Assembly: GCA_949126835.1 (NCBI GenBank)
Contig: OX421506.1
Span: 28,347,441 to 28,411,440 of the forward strand
Reading direction: 5' to 3'
DNA from: Anisus vortex
Taxonomy: Eukaryota > Mollusca > Gastropoda > Planorbidae
DNA length: 64,000 nucleotides
Shown here piece by piece: positions 11,226-64,000 of the stretch. The position numbers and the translations under genes were made by a program. A model generated the notes under the pieces. The model searched no databases and was not told the DNA's origin. It was given only the letters and a program-made list of their open reading frames with translations. Each line of letters starts with the position of its first letter. Positions within the stretch are counted from its first letter, which is position 1.

Positions 11226-13208
11226 ACACTTATAAATTAAACTGGTCCAAAGGGATAATTTACTATTTGAATACATAACAAAGGTTATTGGGTATATATA
11301 ATTGTAAAAAAAATAAATGGTATATCTTAACATTATCTTATCATGCCAAATGTTTTAATATCATTAATTTTTTATAAATGTATTTCAACTTTATTTTTAA
11401 TACATCTGTTTACACTTTATTTCAACTTTATTTTTTCTTCTGTCACATAAAAAAAAGGTTTGCAATTGTTTGTTTTTCATGTAAAATTAAAACAAGTTGT
11501 TTATTTAATCACTTTACTACATTGCATCAACACAACAAAAAGAAACTGTATGGACATTTTGTTAAAATTAAAATTAGAGTCAAAGTTTTTGTTGCAACTG
11601 TCTGCAATTCAAGTGAAAAAAACACAAGAAAGGGGTTTTCAATTTTATATGAGGGAGGACAATTGTTTTAGACAAAGCAAACTTGAGCAGGGGGGGGGGG
11701 GGGTGAAACAGAGCAACCAAACAATACAAGTCATCTTCAAGACTTCACCTTAGGGACAGCAGTTTGACCAATTGCTTTATCACTGAACAAAACGCTACAA
11801 GGGGGTAAAAAAAGATATTTCCTAGTGTATTGTAATAATTTTGTAAATGAAGAAAATGGAAAAAAAAAACAATGTCAGCACTGTCCACCATTTACATATG
11901 CACTAAGAAAAAAAAATTGTTATGCCCACATGTGACAGGTGATTGGGATTTGGCAAAAATTCAGCTCTGCTCCTCAAATTGGAAAATTGTGTTTGACTAC
12001 TGAAGAATAGTTTAGATAGAACTTTACAAGAGCCTGAAATGTGGTGGAATAAAATATATAAAAAAGGTGACCCTAGAATTCTGGATAAAAATGAACAAAA
12101 AATAACTTGGTGACAAAAAAATTTCTGGCATTTAGAAAAGTTAAAAAAAACAACACATTCTGAGTGATATTTGTGAATAAAATAAATGTAAAAGTTCATA
12201 GTTTAATATAATAAATAAATATAGAGTTGTTTTGTATATAAAAAAACAACTTAACAAATATATATATACTAATCAATCAACTTGTTGTGAACATTCTGAT
12301 CAAATATCAATATAAATCATGAACATAACTTTTTATTGAAAATCTCATTTATAAAATATCATAACTGCAACAAAAAAAATTCCTAAAAAAAAATCTGAAA
12401 AATTGTTGACAATATTTTTTTTCTGTTTTCAATTTTCTTTAATAAATGGCGAACCTTTTTAGAATATCAGATAATCACATAATAAATAACAAAGCCTTAC
12501 TAGCGCCTAACCGAGTAGTCGATTTCCCGGCAGAACTAAATCGGAGTTATCTGCTGAATTCAGATAAAAAAAAATAGTAAGAGTTGTCCTATCATTTAAA
12601 TAAGCTTGTTCTCTACATAATCTCCCATTTACCCCATCTAAACACATGTCCTTTAAGGCCCTTTCTCACAACAATAAGAAGTGATTCGGCAAAACTGATC
12701 AGGTTCGTATTGTGTGATACAATTTTTACATTTATGGAAATATAAAATTGTTTTTCTTTTTACTTAATTATTTGTAACTTTTTGCGTGTGTATTATTTGC
12801 GGAGTTAAACATTTCCAAGGCGATTTCCATTTAGGCCCTAATCCTTAGAGGTCTTAAATTTTGCTAAATCTTTCATTACCTGAATCAATTAAAAAAAAAA
12901 AATGGTAACAGTAAATTTTAAACTTGTGCTTTTTTTTTAATGGTGCTTGAATGGTTCCTTTTTTCCATTAATTTTGTTTGTAAAATGAATTTAGTTTACA
13001 AATGGTCTTGCTAGATGTTGAATGAACAGAATTTTCTTGTTAGCATTAGATGATAAGTTCTTGGTCTTGTTTTTTAAATAGCTGAGAAGTCAGGGAAAAT
13101 TTATGAGTTTCTCATGGTGGCGATGGTAGGAAAATGAGAATACTTTAACAACAACACAATAGCTTTATTTTTATTTTTAAAGAATGAATATTCCTCTATC
13201 TTTTACAT

Positions 13209-13648
13209 CATAGGGGTCCTCAAACTAAAACTGCTCTGAGGGCCACATAAGGACTTGTAAAATAAAACAAAAGCCTTGTCAGCAAATGTATCTTAACAAA
13301 ATGTTACAAGTTAATATAAACTCTTTGTAATGATTTTAAATACGTTTATTGAAACAAATGTGAAAGTCTGATGTAATTTCTGTATAAGGTTGACATTAAC
13401 GTCAGGCCGACAACATCGCGGGTTCTATCCCTGCCACCGACCGATCCCTGCGGCCCTGCAGGAGTTTTGGGCCCAGTGGACATAATAATCTTCTATCTAG
13501 AAGGAACGTCTGTAAAACTTATAAATAAAGGGTTTCTAATTGTTAAAATGCTGTTATGAAATATAAATAAATCTTCAATTTTTTTTTAAATCCCAGAATC
13601 TTGTGGGTGTCAATTATGACTTTATGAGCCCCATGCTAGAGACCCCTG
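13209..13648. mobile_element. hAT-like MITE interrupted by a SINE
   Basis: The left end CATAGGGGTCCTCAAACTAA and right end TAGAGACCCCTG resemble the ends of the element at 1330-1640. A family-2 SINE (13388-13530, B-box-like GGGTTCTATCCC) sits inside. The left terminus is mutated and the flanks give no clear duplication, so the boundaries are approximate. Confidence 0.5.
13388..13530 (+). mobile_element. tRNA-derived SINE (family 2), nested
   Basis: It carries GCGGGTTCTATCCCTGCC, then GGAGTTTTGGGCCCAGTGG and ACATAATAATCTTCTATCTA, matching the copies at 53350-53510 and 54985-55475. It lies within a hAT-like MITE and is therefore younger than it. Confidence 0.65.
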
Positions 13649-14779
13649 CTCTAAATACTGACTAGTGTGTACCGGTATAAATAATTGGGGGTCAATTTTT
13701 TTTTTGAAAGTAGCACAAATGAAAACAATTTACATATTTTCCGTGACCTGTAAAAAAAAAAATGAAGATAAAAAGCAAGTCCCAGTTGACTAAAAAAAAT
13801 AAAATGTGTTCCATTTGAAGGGCTCAAGCAGATGTGAGAAGGTGAAGGTCGGCAGTATTGCAGCATTCCCATGAATCACAATTTCATTAACCAGGTCAGG
13901 GTAAAATATGTTATTTCAAAAAAATTGTTAGTAATGTTTCAATTAGTCAAATCTATGTAAATAAACGTAAAAAAAAATACTTATAAAAAATCACTGCTTA
14001 AAACAACATTTGCATACTGACATAGGTGAACTTATTATCACTTGATCTTGAGACTGACCTCAAAATTTCCATGGTTTTCAATTATACACTTTAGAGAGAG
14101 AAAAAAAAAATTCTATTTATTTAATAGAAAAATAAAATGAAACAACTCTTTGATTATTGGCATTCTAACAGTTTGTTAGAGTGTAGGACACAATGGTGTC
14201 ATTTTATGCATGATTTCTAAACGAAATGTACAAATTATTACTCATACTCATACAATAACAAAACTAGCATTACCATAACATCCAAAATAAAACATAGGAC
14301 GCAACATATAAAAATATTCAACGCCATTTGTACAAAACAGGTAGAACTTCACCAGACAAATAAATTATGAATGTCAAGACTTACACAACAAGTATATACA
14401 ATGTTTTTTTTCTAAATTATGTTAATTTCTAATTATTTATCACTCCCAATTTAAATAAGCATTTTATGTACACTTTTCATTCCACTTGACCTTGACATAC
14501 TTATGACCATAACTATAACCTTGACATACTTATAACTATTTCACATCTGTTTAATACTTTGCATTTTTTTTTCTCCATATTTAGATATGAGACATGCACT
14601 TTGAAGATAAATTAAGTCTCTAGACACTTAAATGAAAACACAAACAAAAAAAGTGTTAATACATTTTCATAGAATGACTTTCTTGCAAGGATAAAAAAAC
14701 AATTTTAAGAATAGATCTACTGCAGTGATTAACATAGTTACTGATAGAATATCTTCATTACATTATTCTCAGTAGTTAC

Positions 14780-14978
14780 CAGGGGTGAAACCATGAGGGA
14801 GGCTGAGGGGTGGGGAGGGGGGGGGCTGAAACCCCTCCCTGAAATTTTTGAAAAATAATTTTTTTTTAACTGTGATCTTTTAAAATGTGTAGGCCTACTA
14901 AATTCACACAAAAAATTTAGAATTGTTTGTGATGTGAAAGTTCAGCCCACCCTGAAAAAATGTCTGGCTTCGCACCTG
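14780..14978. mobile_element. Short MITE, CAGGGG...CACCTG type
   Basis: Ends CAGGGGTGAAACCATGAGGG and TGTCTGGCTTCGCACCTG are imperfect inverted repeats. The interior GAAAGTTCAGCCCACCCTG recurs in the element at 28170-28325, defining a second MITE family. Confidence 0.6.
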
Positions 14979-15636
14979 GTTGAGAACAAAATCTGGTGCC
15001 AAAGTGTTATGATGTTCTATATTCTGGGTCTAGGTAATAATCAATGGCTTTGTGTTTCATAGCAATAGCTCCACTTTATTCCATTTTTGTTTTTTTTCAT
15101 GCAATGTCAATAATGTCAATTTTTGTGATGTTTTTTCTGGATTGTTTTTTTTTTTTATTGTTATAACACTGTTTGATGTTTGTTTCTAGATTTAAGGCTG
15201 AACAAGTTCATTTGAATACATCTAATTATTTGATTTACATAAATCAGCATGGATGGTGCTTGCAGACCCTTTGAAGGACATAGAAAATGGATACTCTGCA
15301 ATGGACGATGTCGGATTATTTTTAGAGTTTTGTCAAACGGCAGGCAATAGTCTTGAGCAAGATGTTTATGGGAATCACTCGATGGGTTTTTCAATAGCAT
15401 CCCAGAGGTCAACTGCTCAAAAGATCATAAAGTAGTAAGATCTCTCTCAAGTTGATGCATGCTGTTCTCTGCATTGCTAAGCTTGTGTAATGTTTCAGTG
15501 TTGACTCACCCTTAGAGAAATCTCATCTCTAATAGAAGTTATGAAACCACCGCAAGATGTTATATCAGCGGTTAGCAACAACTGTAAAAAAAAGCAGAGG
15601 AGGCCTTTGCGCTCATTAGCTGCGTTGAGGTCACTA

Positions 15637-59328
<43,692 letters not shown>

Positions 59329-59339
59329 CTAAGGGCATA

Positions 59340-60048
59340 GAATAAATAGCAAAAGACATTGCTCAGAAATTTGACAAACTTGTTTCTTTTTTTCTTTGTA
59401 TCATAATACATAGCTATATTTGTTTAAATTTCATATAATGACTTAGTTGGTGACTCCATGTTTTGTTTTAGAACTCAATTAAACCAAAGGCTTATCTCCA
59501 TGATACTGAGTTAATGTCATTAGGATTGCACGGTCATTAGAGCACTATGCAAAAAAGTCTTTGACTCTGTCATACTTTTGATAAGGGATTTTTACCTTAA
59601 AAGGGATTTTGTGACATCCTTCTTGCTCACTTTCAAATTGAATATGAAATTTTTGGATCAATAATTTACCTTATACATATAATATATATACAAGTTTTCA
59701 CTTAAATTGATTGCAACTTTTGGGGGTTTCTTCTTCATCTTTTAACCATATGTTTCCACAGTTCTATTTTTTTTTCTTTTGCAGCTGATGCTAAGTGTAA
59801 ATATTTGCATTTGTTTTTAGTTGTCCTTGTTCACTGTAAGTTGGTTGATGGTGTCCGAGGATCAGTCTTGAGTTTCTGTGCGGGGACTAGGGCGGAAGAG
59901 AGTGTCTAGTGTTGAGGGTGGGTTGAGCTCACTCTGTTCAGATGCCAGTTGAGACGTTTGGGTCCTGCACTTAGCCAGAAATTGGGATGTTCTATTTCAC
60001 TGGGGATGGACTTGTGTGATCTTAGTTGATAGTAAAGTAAGGTCATCA
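59340..60048. other. CASD1 intron DNA, nothing recognised
   Basis: No exon matching the CASD1 catalytic domain (for example a DGLHLP-like motif) was found here or further to the right edge. Confidence 0.5.
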
Positions 60049-61420
60049 TCATAAGGTGCCATGCCGAGTGGCGTAGGCGATCATGTCTTTCCAAGCATCT
60101 GTTATTCTGGCTAACTCCAGCATTTCTGTTGTTCCTGCCATGCCATGCCATTCCGTTAGATCATCTAATGATCTAGTATCTTCTTTCTCTGTCTTCCTCT
60201 GCTTTCCGGTTATTATGATGTTTTCTATTCTAGTTATGTGTCCTACTAATGTCAATTTTCTTTTCATGATCTTTACAATTATTTCTCTGTTAGTGTTTGA
60301 CCTTTTTAGCACCTTCACATTAGATATTTTATCTGTCCATGCCACTCGTTGCATTCTTCTATAGAGCCACATCTCTGCACTTTCCAAATATGCAGTCATT
60401 TTTTTGTTCAATGTCCATGCCTCACAGCCATATAGTAAAATTGGTTCAATGTAGCACTTTAGTACCTTCTTCATTGTCTCTATCCCTAATGATTTGTTTC
60501 TTAATATATTTTTCATTTTCATAAAGGCACCTTAAGCTTGTGCAATTCTAGCCTTTATCTCAATCTCACAGCACCCATCTGATGTAATCATTGTCCCCAA
60601 GTATTTGAATTTATATATTTGCTTTAATACATTGTTGTTTATTTTTACTTGGCATACTGGGCTGGTAGCCTTCTTTGTTATAACCAGTTTCCGTTTTTCT
60701 TATGTTTAGATCCAAGCCCTTTTTTTCACTTTCACTTACTACCAGGTCTAACAATCTTTGTAAGTCATTCTCACTTTCCGCCACCAAGACATACCTCAGA
60801 TTGTTTATGATGTGTCCGCCTACTTAAATGCCGGGAAGTTCATAATCAGCACATAATCAGCTCACTATACAAGTTAAACAAGTTCGGTGACAGAACTCAT
60901 CCCTGGCGTACTCCTCTCTTAATCTTCTGAAATTTAGTGACACTACTATCCTCAATGCTGCTGTTTGCTCCCAATACATGTTTTTGATAACCCGTAAATC
61001 TTTTGTATCAATGTTCACATTTTAAAATATTTCAATGATTTCAGCATGTCTCACTCTGTCAAAAGCTTTTGTGTAGTCAATAAATCAAAAATATAGATCT
61101 TTGTTGACTTCCATATCTCTCTCTATGATCATACGCAGTACAAAATTGCATTGATTCTACCTTTGTTCTCCATGAAACCAAATTGCTCTTCAGCAATTTC
61201 TGGGTTTATCTTTGACCTGATTCTGTTCATTACAATTCTTAGCAACATTTTTGTGGTATGACTCATTAAGCGTTATAGCACGGTGATCTTCGCATTCTGT
61301 TGCACCTGACTTTTTTGGCAGTGCTATAAAAATAGTTTTTGACATATCTTCTGGACCAGTGAAGAGCGTTTGCATAAGTGTCTTATTAATTGATAGGTGA
61401 GCTAATTTCTCCTTCATTGT
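60049..61420 (-). pseudogene. Decayed LINE reverse-transcriptase region (family B)
   Basis: Read on the minus strand from 61420 down: IFIALPKKSGATECEDHRAI (RT domain start), later GVRQG then a stop, then VLSPNLFNLYSEL, and a C-terminal part with EPILLYGCEAWTLNKK and MWLYRRMQRVAWTDKISN. Several stops and frameshifts interrupt it. The pattern is that of a non-LTR retrotransposon; I do not assign a clade. The C-terminal part is the 157-residue ORF 60049-60522. The 5' side is cut at 61434 by a hAT element. Confidence 0.85.
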
Positions 61421-61433
61421 AAATGTTCCACAG

Positions 61434-63187
61434 CAGGGATCTGCAACCTAAGGCACGCATGCCAAACTTGGCATGAATAGCGATTATCAATGGCACGCGA
61501 GAAACCTCCTAGAGGTGTTTTTTAATGATGAAAAATAAACAACTTTTTCTGGTTCTGAATGGGGAGTGTTGAGACCGATGTTTCTGAATAAGTGAGTTGA
61601 ACTTGCATTTACAAGGGCAACTGGGATGGATTTGCGTTGAAACTGGACATATATTGCAGTGAAATCTATTTCATAACACTGAACTACATGTACATCCCTA
61701 TATTAAAAAGTATATTTAGATAGATAGTTGGACTTTTTCAGAAGTACATCAAAGCACTCAAAAAGGAGTTTTCTAATCAAAGGCAAGACTTTCAAATTGA
61801 TGGACTCATTTTTTTCATACCACATCAAGCCTAACTAGTTTGATATTACTACAACCTTCTTAGATGTAGATCTTTTTTTTTAAGTGGATGGATATTGGAG
61901 ATTTTAAAATGCAGCAAGTTGAATTTTAAGAATTAAAAATATGGGCATCCAAATGTGCCCATTTGCTGATAAAATCTGGAAGGATGCTGCTTAGAAAAGT
62001 CATCTGTTATTCTTAACTGCTAGGCATTCGCTCTTTTACTTTCAGCTTTTGTTTCAACTTACACTTGTAAACAGATTTTATCGCACATGAAAGCTGTTTT
62101 AAGCATACAAAGAGGTCATTTGACCGCTTGACTTGACCGCTCATTTACTGATAAATACTAATTACATTTAAAGGAGTTTTTTTGCTCATTAATCAAACAT
62201 AAATATTAGTAATTCTAAAACACATTTATTTGTATTATTAATTTAATAAATATAAGAGACTTATTTAATAGCACTATATTACATTATTTCTGTAATTATT
62301 AATGTTTAAAATAAAAACTCCTTAAATGGACAAACAATTAATGCAGGAAATGTTGATTTACAGCTGTTAAACATAAATTATTTTAATCTTCTAACAGTTA
62401 CATCTTGTAAATAATACCTTGATGTTTGATTTATATAAAGAAATAAAAATTAGTCAGTAATATTTGTTATATTACATAACTTGTTTGTCATCACTATTGG
62501 ATCAAATGTGGAAACTTTTTTTTTAAAGGGAAATAATTAACCCTTTTTATTTGAGCTACATTTTCTAATACTAAAATGCTTCATTTTGTCTTTTATAAAA
62601 GAATAAATGGCTTACAACTTATAACTCTGAAGTGATCAAACTGTAAAAAGTATTTAAAAATTAAATATTATATTACCGAGTAATGTATATTGAATATTTT
62701 TAAACATTACATTAACTACCCAGTTTGTATGATTACTAAGTATCAATTCCACTTAAATATGTACTATTGCTGTTTCCAAGTGCCATAAACACATTAAGGA
62801 CTTCTCAGTGTTAACTGAGATGAATAAATAATTAACATTTGCACACATTGCAGGGTGTTAGATCCTCATCTTGACTAAAAAATGATAATGTCTAGACAAT
62901 AATTACATTAAATGTGAAAGTTTAGTAATAAAATATTGTATTTGATATAAATGTAGATAAAAAGGATGATAATTACAAATACGTTAATTTTGTATTGATA
63001 TAAAACGCTTTAACGATCTTCTCTATAAATAATCTTTGGTTTTTGGCCTTGGACATGCTACGGAGTTAAATAAATTGTCCTATAAAAATAATTTTACTAA
63101 AAGTATAATAGAGCAGGATGAATTTTAGGCTGAATGATTTAGAAATCCTAGTTTGGCACACTGTTAGCAAAAGGTTACTGACCCCTG
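61434..63187 (+). mobile_element. Long decayed hAT element, probable relative of the MITEs
   Basis: Left end CAGGGATCTGCAACCTAAGG and right end AAAAGGTTACTGACCCCTG match the CAGGGGTCGGCAACC MITE family. Flanks TTCCACAG and TTCTACAT agree at 6 of 8 bases. Between about 61735 and 62190, broken plus-strand frames show MDIGDFKMQQVEF, LKIWASKCAHL and STYTCKQILSHMKAVL, recalling the C-terminal dimerisation region of hAT transposases. Stops and frameshifts make it inactive. The 3' part (62200-63120) is unrecognised AT-rich DNA. Confidence 0.75.
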
Positions 63188-63320
63188 TTCTACATGATTA
63201 TTGGGCTCTTTGCTTATGCATGGTTTAAGACTAGCATTGCATTAATAAAAGGGTTTGAAATGATGTTAAGTTGTTTCTTTCCCTGGTTTGTTCAGGCAGC
63301 CATTCTCATCCCCATGATGC
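63188..63320 (-). mobile_element. LINE family-A remnant
   Basis: The plus strand carries TGAAATGATGTTAAGTTG, then CCCTGGTTTGTTCAGGCAGC, the complement of the LPEQTR end seen in better copies. The ORF at 63194-63478 over it is not a gene. Confidence 0.55.
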
Positions 63321-64000
63321 ATCTTATTCATTCAATTAATCCTTACAGTCCTGGGCACGTATATTTACATCAACTTACTTCTTCCCCACAGCCCCAGGCA
63401 CATATATTGTCAGCAAAACATGAAATTCTCTCAGCCCCGAGCACATATATTTTCCTGAAAGGAAGGGTGTCTATTTAAAGAACAAAATAAAGGATTTGAC
63501 CTTTCACCATAGTCTCAGGCAGAATATTTATTTGATAGCTGAATAGTTGAAATTTATTTTGCTTTTTAAATTACGAAAATTGACCAATTAGTATTTTTTT
63601 TTTTGTGAAATTGAAAGTGCGGTCCTTCCTAATGGACGCTACCGAATTACCTTATTAATATGGACACACATGTTGATGAAACTTTTTCTTACAAATTAAT
63701 ATTACGATTGAATACAATTACTATATGAATTAGATTATTCTAATAAGGTAAGTTATTATGTTTCTAGCAATTTACTCTTTACGTGTTATTATCAATTTTT
63801 ATCAACAAAAAAGTTTGAAAAATAATTTTGGAACCCTATCAATGTCTCAGCCATTCTGAAATAATGTCTGGGCCCAGAATAATAAAATAATGGCCCGGGA
63901 CTGAAGGTATACATCGCAGAAAAGTAGGTTGGTACGGGAAGGGTTAAGTTTACCATGGTACCATAATAGTTAAATACACTTAGAAAACCTACACCTTCCA
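63321..64000. other. AT-rich right edge, nothing recognised
   Basis: It includes three partial direct repeats of CC(C)AGGCACATATATT type near 63350-63455. No CASD1 exon was found. Confidence 0.5.

Larger units (their letters stand above)
10204..15636. other. Spacer downstream of CASD1, no gene seen
   Basis: Apart from the SINE at 11005-11225 and the elements at 13209-13648 and 14780-14978, nothing was recognised. A G homopolymer lies near 11690-11703. Short ORFs at 11378-11753, 11903-12199, 13651-13872 and 15161-15435 have low-complexity content. The stretch next to 15636 should include the CASD1 3' UTR; a minus-strand AATAAA-like site (TTTATT on plus) lies near 15155, but I cannot show it is used. 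Confidence 0.5.

Noticed and set aside
59340..64000. Search for CASD1 catalytic-domain exons on the minus strand
   Set aside because: No DGLHLP-like or GDSR-like coding segment was seen; the region is filled by LINE and hAT relics.

Overview
The window looks like nuclear DNA of an invertebrate animal, most likely a mollusc and probably a gastropod. It is AT-rich, introns are long, dispersed repeats are dense (tRNA-derived SINEs, hAT-type elements, decayed LINEs, GATA arrays), and there are two tandem somatomedin-B/7TM receptor genes of a kind expanded in lophotrochozoans. No bacterial-style operons, CRISPR arrays or structural RNA genes were seen. The species assignment is inference.

Layout. 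(1) 1-955: 51-bp minisatellite running off the left edge. (2) 3178-5661, minus: a long ankyrin-repeat/SOCS-box gene with essentially one coding exon in view. (3) 5.7-15.6 kb: repeat-rich spacer with LINE 3' ends, SINEs and hAT-like elements. (4) 15637-59328, minus: the 3' two thirds of CASD1, the multi-membrane-spanning sialic-acid 9-O-acetyltransferase. I assembled it from 13 exons whose phases join into 515 codons plus a stop. Its N-terminal catalytic SGNH exons are not in the window and should lie beyond 64000. (5) Inside one 22.8-kb CASD1 intron (34101-56878), on the opposite strand, sit two paralogous receptor genes (38605-43745 and 45877-51626). Each is a short signal-peptide exon, a phase-1 intron and one 3.4-3.7 kb exon carrying a somatomedin-B domain, a long ectodomain and a class-B-like 7TM bundle. 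(6) 59.3-64 kb: the 5' intron of CASD1, holding a decayed LINE and a 1.75-kb decayed hAT element.

How the genes relate. CASD1 is a Golgi enzyme, the ASB-like protein is a probable substrate adaptor of an elongin B/C-cullin-5 ubiquitin ligase, and the receptors are surface proteins. Nothing in the sequence ties them into one pathway. The notable points are architectural: antisense nesting of a receptor pair, signal-peptide exons that a simple ORF scan misses, a probable GC-AG intron and a candidate cassette exon in CASD1, and a minisatellite and MITE inside the signal-peptide intron of the second receptor. Most remaining long ORFs are products of tandem repeats.
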